Made by a program: the position numbers and the translations under genes. Under the pieces are notes generated by a model. That model did not search any database, was not told where the DNA came from, and saw only the letters and a list, made by a program, of their open reading frames with translations. Positions 26,000-34,476 of a stretch of 64,000 nucleotides of DNA are shown one piece after another (position 1 is the stretch's first letter; each line of letters begins with the position of its first letter). The stretch covers positions 1 through 64,000 of the forward strand of contig SYFY01000043.1 of the NCBI GenBank assembly GCA_005799745.1. The letters run 5' to 3'. This DNA comes from Gammaproteobacteria bacterium. Lineage in GTDB: Bacteria; Pseudomonadota; Gammaproteobacteria; Pseudomonadales; Azotimanducaceae.

Positions 26000-27294
26000 G
26001 TCGCTGGCAACACCTGGCGATCAACTTTGGTTGGCTCTTAGGCGGGCAGAGCGCGGCGACGGTACTTGGACTGCTCTCCACAGCAATTTGCGCCAGAACA
26101 CTCGGAGCGGATGAGTTCGGCGTCGTCGTGATGCTGCAGGCTGGCGCACTCTTGATTCGCCAGTTCTGCAACTTCAAAACCGCCGATGCCACGGTGCGTT
26201 TCGGTGTTGCCGAACACGCTTCCGGCGATCGGGATCGCTGGTTGTCGCTCTTGCGTGGGCTGTTTCGACTCGACCTCATTGGTATGGCGGCAGCGGTGGT
26301 GGTCATCACCTGCACTCTGCTGATCGGCGAGATGGTGCGTCCGGAACTTTTCCCGGACGCGAGCTGGATCTATGTGTTGGCCGCGACAGGCTTTATCGAG
26401 GGCACATCAAAAGGTGCACTACGTGTGCTTGATCGTTATCAGGTGTTGGGTGCGCTGGAGGCTATGGGTTCGCTGGTCCGTTTGCTCGGTGCTGCGACGG
26501 CAGCGTGGCTCGATGCGCCGGTGGATGCCTTTATCGTCGTCTATGGCGTGGCGTTGTGGCTCGATCACGGACTCACCTTGCTGCCTGCATGGCTCTCACT
26601 CCGCAACACGATCAGAGAAAAACCTTTGCAGAAACGCATTCCGCTCAGCGAGTTTTCAGGTGTCAGAGCTTTCCTTGGTTCCGTGTATTGGCAATCCAAC
26701 ATCGACTCGTTGATGCGACAGGGACCGACACTACTGGTCGGCTCGATGTTGTCGTCAGGCGACGCGGGTATTTATCGTCTCGCACGGGATATCGCCGATG
26801 CTGTGCGCAAGCCCGTCATGCTGATTCGTCAGGCGATCTTTCCGGACCTTGCACGCACCTGGCTCAACGAGCCTTCACAGTTCCTGCGCTTCACCTTGCA
26901 AGTGACTTCGGTGTTGGCAGGTGTTGGTGTGCTTTTCATGGTGGTGATCTGGTTCCTTGGGGACGACCTGCTGAACCTCTTGGGTGGTCCTGAATTTGTT
27001 CCCGGTACCATGCTCGTGATTCTGTTGATGGGCGCAGCCGTGTTGGAACTCCCAAGCGCGAGTCTTCGCCCGGCGGTCTATACGCTGAGTGGAGAACGGA
27101 TGGTGCTAGGGCTCTCACTCGCGATTGCGGTGACTTATGCACTTGGATTCTTGTGGCTTGACTCAGGCGTGGGTCTCTACGCCGCAGGATGGTCGAGTCT
27201 CATGGCCTACGGCATGGCGTTTGTGGGGTATCTCGTTTTGCTGAGCATTCTGCTTAAGCGTTTAAGTCGGCGAGCACCGCCCCCAGTTTCGTAA
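25996..27294 (+). CDS. MOP-superfamily lipid/polysaccharide flippase
   Basis: A 432-residue membrane protein with about 12 hydrophobic segments, beginning MSRWQHLAINFGWLLGGQSA, an N-terminus typical of Wzx/PST-type transporters. Later segments include VTSVLAGVGVLFMVVIWFLG and MLVILLMGAAVLELP. It should flip a lipid-linked product across the inner membrane. The start ATG overlaps the previous stop (ATGA). Its 3' end overlaps the Spt-like gene on the other strand by 41 bp. Confidence 0.85.
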   Translation: MSRWQHLAINFGWLLGGQSAATVLGLLSTAICARTLGADEFGVVVMLQAGALLIRQFCNFKTADATVRFGVAEHASGDRDRWLSLLRGLFRLDLIGMAAAVVVITCTLLIGEMVRPELFPDASWIYVLAATGFIEGTSKGALRVLDRYQVLGALEAMGSLVRLLGAATAAWLDAPVDAFIVVYGVALWLDHGLTLLPAWLSLRNTIREKPLQKRIPLSEFSGVRAFLGSVYWQSNIDSLMRQGPTLLVGSMLSSGDAGIYRLARDIADAVRKPVMLIRQAIFPDLARTWLNEPSQFLRFTLQVTSVLAGVGVLFMVVIWFLGDDLLNLLGGPEFVPGTMLVILLMGAAVLELPSASLRPAVYTLSGERMVLGLSLAIAVTYALGFLWLDSGVGLYAAGWSSLMAYGMAFVGYLVLLSILLKRLSRRAPPPVS

Positions 27295-28435
27295 CCAGTT
27301 CGTCGACGTCTCGTTCGGTGTGCGCCGCGCCGATGGACAGACGCAGCAGGCTTGCGTTGCCTGGAGTTGCCGGTGGCAACATGATGTTCACGTAGACACC
27401 TTGTTCTAGTAGGGCGTTCCAAGCGGCGAGTGCCTTCTCGCGAGTAGGCAGTTCAACACAGGCAACAGGGGTGGGCATGTCGTTGACCGACAACCCCAGT
27501 TGGCGGAGGCCTGACAACAAGCGTGCGCACAACTTTGTCAGCCGCACACGTCGCTCGGGTTCATCACGTAACAATCTGAGCGCTGCCCGCGTCGAGGCGA
27601 CCGTCGCCGGGCTCGGCGATGCAGTGAACATATAGGGTCGGCTGCAGTACGAGAAAAGATTGAGCTCCGCGTGTCGGCTCACACAGAACCCACCGGTTGT
27701 GCCGAAGGCTTTGGAAAAAGTTCCTACGACGAAGTCGACCGAGTCGAGAACTCCTTCGACTTCGACGACCCCTCGACCACCTTCGCCAATGACGCCGACC
27801 GAATGGGCTTCATCGACGAGCAGCAGTGCGCCGTGTTGGTGGGTGACTTCCGTGATCGCAGCCAACGGCGCGAGATCACCCGTCACACTGTATAACCCTT
27901 CGACGATGACGAGTGTTCGTTTGGCTTGTTCGCCGAGGCGACGCAGTCGCGCGTTGAGGTTCTCTGGATCGTTGTGACGAAACGTATAGACGTCTGCGCG
28001 CGTCATACGCGCACCATCATGCAAACTCGCATGGGCGTGAGCATCGAGCATCACCGCATCACCTGGACCCACCAGCGCGGCGAGCACACCGAGGTTTGCA
28101 GCGTAACCGGTGGTGAACACCATGGCGTAGGGATAGCCATAAAACGCGGCGAGTTCTGCTTCGAGCAAACGGTGCGCTTCGTGGGTGCCATTCGCCATGC
28201 GCGAACCGGTGGTGCCGGTGCCCGCTACAGAGAGTGCTTGTTGGCCAGCAGCAATCGCCGATGGTTCCATGGTCATACCCATGTAGTTGTTGGTACCTGC
28301 GAGCAGCGTTTCTCGGCCTCGGATCATCGCTCGGGTCGCGGAGAGCATTCGTTCGACGACCACTCGCGTGGGATCGATAGGGCCAAGACTCTCGCGAGTC
28401 GCGCGAACTTCGTCGAACTTGTCGAGCAGACTCAC
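27254..28435 (-). CDS. spt: Serine palmitoyltransferase-like alpha-oxoamine synthase
   Basis: A 393-residue PLP enzyme that would condense an amino acid (serine in the sphingolipid case) with an acyl thioester to give 3-ketosphinganine. Visible motifs: GTTGSRMANGTHEAHRLLE, HAHASLHDG (pyridine-stacking His near 135), LLLVDEAHSVG (Asp near 208), and GTFSKAFGTTGG with the PLP Lys near 242. The start GTG at 28435 is four bases after the acyl carrier protein's stop; longer open frames run through that gene. AONS or KBL function is an alternative, but the adjacent ACP, reductase and ligase match sphingolipid loci. Confidence 0.85.
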   Translation of the reverse strand: MSLLDKFDEVRATRESLGPIDPTRVVVERMLSATRAMIRGRETLLAGTNNYMGMTMEPSAIAAGQQALSVAGTGTTGSRMANGTHEAHRLLEAELAAFYGYPYAMVFTTGYAANLGVLAALVGPGDAVMLDAHAHASLHDGARMTRADVYTFRHNDPENLNARLRRLGEQAKRTLVIVEGLYSVTGDLAPLAAITEVTHQHGALLLVDEAHSVGVIGEGGRGVVEVEGVLDSVDFVVGTFSKAFGTTGGFCVSRHAELNLFSYCSRPYMFTASPSPATVASTRAALRLLRDEPERRVRLTKLCARLLSGLRQLGLSVNDMPTPVACVELPTREKALAAWNALLEQGVYVNIMLPPATPGNASLLRLSIGAAHTERDVDELVTKLGAVLADLNA

Positions 28436-28439
28436 AGGC

Positions 28440-28676
28440 CTAACCCCCTCGAATTTTCTCGATAACTGAGGCGAGCTGCGCAAGCGTGCGCACGTCAGCC
28501 AACCGATCCTGGGCGATAGCAATGTCAAAGTGATCCTCGGCTTCCATGACGAATTCCATGACCTGCACGGATTCAAGGGCGAGGTCTTCGATCAAATCGG
28601 AGTCCGGGCCGAACGCCGCAGGCAGCTCCGTGATGTGTCCGAGCAGCGTGGACAACTGTTGCTCAATATCGGTCAC
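28440..28676 (-). CDS. Acyl carrier protein
   Basis: A 78-residue four-helix ACP. The phosphopantetheine Ser is about residue 36 in DLALESVQVMEF (a DSL variant reading ESV). Flanking helices are IEQQLSTLLGHITELP and LAQLASVIEKIRG. The GTG start at 28676 is chosen because the upstream extension overlaps the neighbouring epimerase gene and is not ACP-like. It probably carries the acyl chain loaded by the FAAL at 29698 and hands it to the Spt-like enzyme that follows four bases downstream. Confidence 0.85.
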   Translation of the reverse strand: MTDIEQQLSTLLGHITELPAAFGPDSDLIEDLALESVQVMEFVMEAEDHFDIAIAQDRLADVRTLAQLASVIEKIRGG

Positions 28677-28726
28677 GACTGAAAAGACTCCGGAAACACT
28701 GATGTTGGGGTATGTCGGTAACGGAC

Positions 28727-29701
28727 TTACCGCGTTTGCATCGTTTGTTGCACACCGGCCTTGAGCGTCCATTGCGGCCGCCAGCCGGTTAATGCGGTGA
28801 ATGCATTATTACCTTCTGTCTCGCCGCTGCCCACCCAATGTGGATTCAACAGTTCGTTCACCTTGCCAGGGGACAACATTGGCGCGGTGCCGGTAAGGCT
28901 CGCCCACGACGCATTCAATCGCCCGAGCAGCCGCAGAAACGCCGGTGGCAACACGAGACGGAGACGTCGTCGGTCACAAACCGCCTTTTCGATATCGGCC
29001 CAGTCATATCCACCTGTTGTGCCATCGTCGAGTGTGAAAATGCGGCGTTGCAGCAGCTGCGCGTGATTAAGCCATGCAAGGCAAGCTGCGGTCAGGTCCG
29101 CGACGTGAATGAACGAAATCCGATTGGCGAGGCTGCCGGGCACGATGATCACGCCGCGGACTAACCAAGTGAGCAATGGGCGAAGTTCTTTTTCACCAGG
29201 CCCGTACACCGCCGGCGGACGCAAGGCACACCACCGCAGCGCACTTTGCGTAATGATCGCTTCACCAGAGCGTTTGCTGGCGGCGTAGTCCGAAAGTTCA
29301 GGCTGACTTGCGGCGAGTGAAGACATGAGCAATAGGGGCGTGTCGACCGCGTTGGTTTCCATCACGCGCCGAAGCACTGAGATCGAATCCGTATTGACGG
29401 AAGCGAACTGTTCTCCGCTACTTCCGCGAACAGCGCCGGCGAGGGCGATCATTGCGGTTGCGTTTTGAACGGCGGACCGAAGAGCTTCACCATCGAAGAG
29501 ACTGGCACGAAGAATGTGACAGCGTGGATCGAGGGGAACTTCTGCGCGCTCGGGTCGAATGACCGCAGTGACGTAGTGACCCGCGTCGAGTAATGCACGA
29601 TGAACATGCTGACCGATGAAGCCTGTGGCGCCGGTCAACAGGATACGATGCGTGCGCGGTAAGTCAGGCGCAGCAGGTGAACCGTGGGAAGGCGTGGTCA
29701 G
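28727..29701 (-). CDS. NAD-dependent epimerase/dehydratase, candidate ceramide reductase
   Basis: A protein of about 325 residues with an N-terminal Rossmann motif RILLTGATGFIGQHVHRALL, then MIALAGAVRGSSGEQF, LLLMSSLAASQPELSDYAAS with the Ser and YxxxK catalytic residues (YAASK), and ALRPPAVYGPGE. It is an extended SDR. In the Caulobacter pathway the reductase CerR, from this family, reduces the 3-keto group after acylation. The start is unclear: a CTG at 29701 overlaps the FAAL stop by four bases and gives the right N-terminus; no ATG is close by. Confidence 0.8.
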   Translation of the reverse strand: MTTPSHGSPAAPDLPRTHRILLTGATGFIGQHVHRALLDAGHYVTAVIRPERAEVPLDPRCHILRASLFDGEALRSAVQNATAMIALAGAVRGSSGEQFASVNTDSISVLRRVMETNAVDTPLLLMSSLAASQPELSDYAASKRSGEAIITQSALRWCALRPPAVYGPGEKELRPLLTWLVRGVIIVPGSLANRISFIHVADLTAACLAWLNHAQLLQRRIFTLDDGTTGGYDWADIEKAVCDRRRLRLVLPPAFLRLLGRLNASWASLTGTAPMLSPGKVNELLNPHWVGSGETEGNNAFTALTGWRPQWTLKAGVQQTMQTR

Positions 29702-31476
29702 CCGTAACCTTCTAGCGCTGACGTGGCGATCGGATTGCCGTGTTCGTCCCAACCCACACGTTCGAGGAAGCCCAATCGCGCGGTAGCACGGGAGAGTTTG
29801 CCGGAGGAAGTCTTCGGCAACGTCTTGGGCGGAACAAGCTCGACATGGCAAGTCACACCAAAACTGCTGGAAACACGCGCAGCGATGAGCTTGCGCAGCT
29901 CCGGGTCCGGTCGTTTCGTTTCAACCACGACAACCACCATTGGATCGTTGTCGGGACGAGCCACTTCAAACGCGGTGGAATCTCCCAGACGGACACCGGG
30001 ACAGGATTCAGCGAGTTGTTCGAGATCCTGCGGCCAGATGTTGCGGCCGTGGATGATGATCACGTCTTTGCTGCGTGCGGTGACATAGAGGTGGTGATTA
30101 AGGCTGTAGCCGATATCTCCCGTGTCCAGCCAACCGTCTGCGCTCAGTACCCGTGCGGTTGCTTCTGGATCATTGAAGTAACCCCGCATGACACTCGGGC
30201 CCCGTACCTGGATGTGGCCACACTGCCGGTCTGGCAAGGTGCGGCCGCCACCGTCGGTGATACGCAGTTCGTAGCTCGGCAACATGCGCCCGCAGTCGAC
30301 GAGTTCGAGCACCTCGGCGTCACCTTCCACCGGCACGGCTTTGCCCGTGCGGGTAATCAGGTCCTTGTCGACATTGTCTACTGTGACGCCTTCTCGCAGT
30401 GGCGCAAAGCTGACGGCGAGTCCACATTCGGCCATGCCATAACAGGCGACAAAGGCTTTGGGATCGAAACCCATATCCTTCATGGCGTTGGCGAAACCGA
30501 CGAGTTGCCGAGGATTGATTCGTTCCGCGCCAACACTTGCGACCCGCCAGCTCGACAGGTCGTATTTTTGTTGGTCGGTCGTCAGACGAAGCCGAGTCGC
30601 ACACAGGCCATATCCTGACGGTGGGCTGGATGAGATCGTGCCGCGGTTGTCACTGATGAGTTTCAGCCAGAGGCGTGGACGCATCGCGAAGGTGCGCGGG
30701 CTCAGGTAGTCGACAGACAGTTGACGGCACAGCGGTACGAGTACAAAGCCAACGAGTCCCATGTCGTGATAGAACGGCAACCACGATACCAGCCGATCTT
30801 CGGCGGTCATGTTGACGCCTTTGTCGACGATTTCATTGAGGTTGCAGATAACCGCGCGTTCGGTCATCTCGACACCGCGTGGGAACTGCGTGCTTCCAGA
30901 GGTGTATTGCAGGTACGCCGGGTCGTCACGATCCAGTGGTAGAAGCTCGCGATCTTCGGCCGGCAGTACGGTTAAGGCGTCGGCACCGCCGTGCCACGTG
31001 AGGTCACAACCTTCGACGGCACGACTCAACAGATCTTCATATCCTGGTGGTGCAATGGCGACCGATGCGGTGCAGCTCTGCAACATCCGGCGAATCTGAT
31101 TTACGTAACTCTCGGCACCGCCCATGAACAGGGCCGCGGGCATCGGCACCGGGATGAAGCCTGCATATTGGCAGGCAAAGAAAACCTTGTGAAAGAGTGG
31201 CGTAGTGTCCGCAATGATGGCGACACGTGCGAGTCTCGGCAGATTCAATGTCGCGAGTTGCTTGGCGAGGTGTAATGCCTCCACACGCAAATCGCGATAG
31301 GTCAGGACATCGGTCAGTTGGCCGCTGCCATTATAGAAGTTGAAACCGGTGACACCCGTCGCTGCAAAATCGAGCATTTCCGCCAGGTTGGCCAAAGGTT
31401 TGGCAGGCGGTTTCAGGCCCGAAAAAGTTGGGATGGCGACGAGGCTTTGCCTTTCTTGCTGTGCTTCGATGTGCAT
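29698..31476 (-). CDS. Fatty acyl-AMP ligase/acyl-ACP synthetase
   Basis: A 592-residue adenylate-forming enzyme. The core motif LQYTSGSTQFPRGVEMTERA is at about 190-209, followed by WLPFYHDMGLVGFVLVPLCR, ACYGMAECGLAVSF and GWLDTGDIGY. The C-terminal domain ends with PKTLPKTSSGKLSRATARLG, carrying the catalytic Lys. HDMGLVG and the overall layout are typical of FAALs, which activate a fatty acid as acyl-AMP and load it on an ACP, and not of CoA ligases. First gene of the minus-strand operon leading to reductase, ACP and Spt. Confidence 0.92.
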   Translation of the reverse strand: MHIEAQQERQSLVAIPTFSGLKPPAKPLANLAEMLDFAATGVTGFNFYNGSGQLTDVLTYRDLRVEALHLAKQLATLNLPRLARVAIIADTTPLFHKVFFACQYAGFIPVPMPAALFMGGAESYVNQIRRMLQSCTASVAIAPPGYEDLLSRAVEGCDLTWHGGADALTVLPAEDRELLPLDRDDPAYLQYTSGSTQFPRGVEMTERAVICNLNEIVDKGVNMTAEDRLVSWLPFYHDMGLVGFVLVPLCRQLSVDYLSPRTFAMRPRLWLKLISDNRGTISSSPPSGYGLCATRLRLTTDQQKYDLSSWRVASVGAERINPRQLVGFANAMKDMGFDPKAFVACYGMAECGLAVSFAPLREGVTVDNVDKDLITRTGKAVPVEGDAEVLELVDCGRMLPSYELRITDGGGRTLPDRQCGHIQVRGPSVMRGYFNDPEATARVLSADGWLDTGDIGYSLNHHLYVTARSKDVIIIHGRNIWPQDLEQLAESCPGVRLGDSTAFEVARPDNDPMVVVVVETKRPDPELRKLIAARVSSSFGVTCHVELVPPKTLPKTSSGKLSRATARLGFLERVGWDEHGNPIATSALEGYG

Positions 31477-31970
31477 GGCTCAGTTCTGAAGAGATTCCAT
31501 GGCTTCTGAATGATGCGCGTCGCAGTTAAACCTGTTTCGAGGAAGGCGGCCTTGCCCTTGCTGTTGGCAAGCCCTTCGGCTAACCACACAAGCAACCATA
31601 CGCGTCTGCTGGTCGGCAGGCGAGTGAACGATTCGATAGGATCGTTCCGATACGGACAACAGCAGCTCCCCCCATCTTCCAACACGTCGATCGATCACGT
31701 TCCTGGACAGGAATGAACGGTGACCCACCGGCGGCGGCAGACTGGCGCGGAATGGTACGCGAATCGGTGAACGGCCAGAAACCCCTCAGGCGCATTTTTT
31801 TCCGTTCCGTTACACCATTTATCGAACTTTCCTCCATTTTTGTTTCATTTTGTTTCCACCAGCTCAGGCGTTCGAGGTTGTGCAGGAGTGACCGAGGGCG
31901 ATACCAGAATCAATCGCCCCTACTCTCAAGTTGGTCTCAAGTTGGTCTCAAGTTAGTGTCAGAACGCCGC
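31477..31970. other. Intergenic region, no gene; contains a short tandem repeat
   Basis: Roughly 490 bp between the FAAL promoter and dps. Short open frames exist on both strands, but none has support. A T-rich tract (GCATTTTTTTCCG near 31792) and a three-unit tandem repeat lie in it. Confidence 0.5.
31924..31956. repeat. 11-bp direct tandem repeat, three units
   Basis: TCTCAAGTTGG is present three times head to tail (last unit TCTCAAGTTAG), 15 bp beyond the dps stop codon. Role unknown. Confidence 0.8.
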
Positions 31971-32447
31971 TTAGACCTCCAAAAGGCTGCGCAGCATCCA
32001 GGCATTTTTCTCATGAAGCTGCATTCGCTGGGTCAAAAGGTCTGCGGTGGGCTCGTCCGCGGCTGCATCTACCTCCCGAAAAAGGGATCGTGCAGTCCTG
32101 ACCACGGTTTCCTGACCCTCCACCAACCGCCGAATCATCGTGGTGGCATTCGGCAAGTCGGCCTCCTCGGGGATGGATGACAGTTCTGAGAATGCCTTGT
32201 AGGAGCCAGGTGCTTTTTCTCCCAGCGCCCGGATTCGTTCGGCGATCAGATCGACGGCTAAGGCCAGCTCCGTGTACTGGGTTTCGAAGAGGAGATGCAG
32301 GGAGGCGAACTGGGGACCAGTTACACTCCAGTGGTAGTTGTGGGTTTTGAGATACAACGTGTAGCTATCTGCCAGAAGGCGCGAAAGTCCGAGTGCAATG
32401 GACTTGCGGGTAGCTTGGTCAATGTCAATGGCGGGGGATGTATTCAT
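31971..32447 (-). CDS. dps: Dps-family DNA-protecting ferritin
   Basis: A 158-residue Dps protein that would oxidise and store iron and coat DNA in stress. The ferroxidase region reads KTHNYHWSVTGPQFASLHLL then FETQYTELALAVDLIAERIR, with conserved His, Asp and Glu. The C-terminal helix is MQLHEKNAWMLRSLLEV. The ATG at 32447 is preferred, with GAGGCAAC upstream; the open frame continues to 32618 but runs through the promoter dyad. An AT-rich dyad at 32521 suggests oxidative-stress control. Confidence 0.93.
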   Translation of the reverse strand: MNTSPAIDIDQATRKSIALGLSRLLADSYTLYLKTHNYHWSVTGPQFASLHLLFETQYTELALAVDLIAERIRALGEKAPGSYKAFSELSSIPEEADLPNATTMIRRLVEGQETVVRTARSLFREVDAAADEPTADLLTQRMQLHEKNAWMLRSLLEV

Positions 32448-32520
32448 CTTGGTTGCCTCGTTGGCGCGGTGAAGATGGGTGGCATCCTGGCTGATGAAAT
32501 TACATTGATGAAATGAATTG

Positions 32521-32570
32521 TTTCTATCATATCGATAGAAATTTTGGATAGCTCTTTGTCTATAGGACTG
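32521..32570 (-). promoter_or_regulatory. Palindromic operator-like site upstream of dps
   Basis: TTTCTATC and GATAGAAA form a perfect 8-bp inverted repeat (32521-32541). Inside it CTAT-N7-ATAG is the half-site geometry of OxyR boxes, and a second ATAG-N8-CTAT follows at 32548-32563. The four-element spacing does not match the full OxyR consensus exactly, so the regulator is a guess. Confidence 0.5.
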
Positions 32571-33396
32571 AGGCGTTGTACAGCATTCGTCCGCCGACCA
32601 GCAGCAGAAATCCACCAAACGCCCTGCTGAGCTGCTGCCGCGACAGGCGGTGTGCTAGACGGGCTCCATAAGGGGCGAAATACGTCGTTAGCGGCGCAAT
32701 CAGCAGAAAACCGACTACGTTGACGTAGCCGACGCTACCTGGCAGGGCGCCTGCGTGATCCCAGCCGGCCATCACGTAGGCGATGGTCGCGGGGATGCTG
32801 ACAACCAATCCAAACGTCGCGCTGGTTCCGACGGCACGATGTACTGGGTGGTTAAGCAGTGTGAGCGTCGGCACGCCGAGGGTGCCGCCGCCAATGCCCA
32901 TCATGCTGGAGATGCCACCAATACCAAATGGAATGAGGTGACTTGCAGGCCCCGTGGGTACGGCGGACGCAATGCGAACAGCTTCCGGAATAAGGAGCAT
33001 CTTCGCAGCCACCAGCAACGCGACCGCACCAAAAACCAGCGCCATGCCTTGCCCGCTCACTGTCGAAGCGATGAGCGCGCCTGCCGTTGACCCGATGAGC
33101 ATTCCCCCGGACCAGCGCTTGAAGAGCGGAACGTCCACCGCGCCGTTGGCATGGTGGGAGCGGGCGGACGAAATCGAGGTGGGAATGATCGTCGCGAGCG
33201 ACGTGGCCACCGCGAATTGCAGGCGAAGCTCGGGTGGTACACCCAGCATCGCGAAAGCGAAGTCGAGCACCGGCACTATGACGATGCCTCCGCCAACACC
33301 CAAGAGCCCTGCCATCAAGCCGCCGATCACCCCGGAGGCCAGCATGCAGAAAAGGATCGGCGCGTAATCGACGAGTGCGTCGATGGAGAAGGGCAT
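32560..33396 (-). CDS. TauE/SafE-family membrane exporter
   Basis: A 278-residue protein with about eight transmembrane segments in two repeats. Each begins with the family's glycine-rich loop: ASGVIGGLMAGLLGVGGGIV near the start and GIGGISSMMGIGGGTLGVPT in the second half. These proteins export sulfite, sulfoacetate or related anions, or take them up. Its stop lies close to the dps promoter; it is transcribed in the same direction and 113 bp upstream of dps. Substrate unknown. Confidence 0.9.
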   Translation of the reverse strand: MPFSIDALVDYAPILFCMLASGVIGGLMAGLLGVGGGIVIVPVLDFAFAMLGVPPELRLQFAVATSLATIIPTSISSARSHHANGAVDVPLFKRWSGGMLIGSTAGALIASTVSGQGMALVFGAVALLVAAKMLLIPEAVRIASAVPTGPASHLIPFGIGGISSMMGIGGGTLGVPTLTLLNHPVHRAVGTSATFGLVVSIPATIAYVMAGWDHAGALPGSVGYVNVVGFLLIAPLTTYFAPYGARLAHRLSRQQLSRAFGGFLLLVGGRMLYNASVL

Positions 33397-33599
33397 CAGT
33401 GCGTTTTCCGAAGAATCTGTAAAGTCGGCGAGGTAACACTCTCAGGGTTTGATTCCTGTCTCGTCAATGCTTGTCCCGTCAATGCCTGCCCCGTCACTTG
33501 AGGGTGGCCTGAGACGAAAGCGGGGTACTCAAGCCTGATGCGGCGTAATACCATGCCGCCAATCCGATTTTTTCTTTATCTTCCGGGAGACTAAGGACC

Positions 33600-34439
33600 A
33601 TGACTGAGTACCAACGCGTCAAATACGAGACGTTTGATACGGGTGTTGCGCGAGTCACACTCAACCGTCCGGAGGCACGTAATGCCCAGGACATGCGTAT
33701 GACCTATGAACTGAATGATGCGCTTACCCGCGCATCCTTCGATGACTCGGTGAAGTGCATCATTCTCGCTGGTGCAGGTCCGCACTTCTCGTCCGGTCAT
33801 GACACTCGCAACCGCGATCCCTACGACATCAAACCCATTGGGATCTCCGGCGGCTTCAGCAAGCCAGGCACTGAAGGACACCTTGCTCTCGAAGAAGAGA
33901 TTTACCTCAACATGTGTCGTCGCTGGCAACAGTTGCCAAAACCCACCATTGCTCAAGTGCATGGCAAAACGATTGCAGGTGGACTCATGTTGATGTGGGT
34001 CTGCGATCTCATTGTCGCCAGTGAAGATGCGACGTTCATCGATATCACCGTCGACTTCGGGGTGAACGGCGTGGAGTGGTTTGCGCATCCTTGGGAGTTC
34101 GGTATTCGTAAAGCGAAAGAGATGCTCTACACCGGTGAGCCCGTGACCGCGCCGGAAGCCTATAACCTCGGCATGATCAATCACGTCGTATCGCGCGATA
34201 ACCTCGATGCGTTCACCATGCGAATGGCTGAGAAGATCGCAACTCGGCCTTCGTTCTCGCTGAAGCTTGCCAAGATGTCCTGTAACCAGGCGCTTGATGC
34301 CCAAGGCTTCTGGACGGCGCAACAAGCGGCTTTCAATCTGCAGCACGTCGGTCACTCACAAACGCGTGAAAGGATGTTCGCAGCACGTATCGACGAGCTG
34401 AAGGCAAAACTTGCTGAAGGCGGGAAAGCGGGCGAATAA
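33600..34439 (+). CDS. Enoyl-CoA hydratase/isomerase family protein
   Basis: A 279-residue crotonase-fold enzyme. The first oxyanion-hole block is CIILAGAGPHFSSGHD, and the second is KPTIAQVHGKTIAGGLMLMW then VCDLIVASEDATFID. The usual FxxGxD reads FSSGHD. A catalytic Glu at the common position is not obvious (GVNGVEWFAHP), so the reaction (hydration, isomerisation or hydrolysis) is uncertain. It heads a plus-strand run with an SDR and a CoA-transferase remnant, suggesting degradation of an acyl-CoA. Confidence 0.85.
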   Translation: MTEYQRVKYETFDTGVARVTLNRPEARNAQDMRMTYELNDALTRASFDDSVKCIILAGAGPHFSSGHDTRNRDPYDIKPIGISGGFSKPGTEGHLALEEEIYLNMCRRWQQLPKPTIAQVHGKTIAGGLMLMWVCDLIVASEDATFIDITVDFGVNGVEWFAHPWEFGIRKAKEMLYTGEPVTAPEAYNLGMINHVVSRDNLDAFTMRMAEKIATRPSFSLKLAKMSCNQALDAQGFWTAQQAAFNLQHVGHSQTRERMFAARIDELKAKLAEGGKAGE

Positions 34440-34476
34440 ACCCGTAGTCCGCCGCTCGACTGAGGAGGGAAGAAGC

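Noticed and set aside
33591-34355. A 254-codon minus frame
   Set aside because: Antisense shadow of the enoyl-CoA hydratase; no family resemblance and no ribosome binding site.
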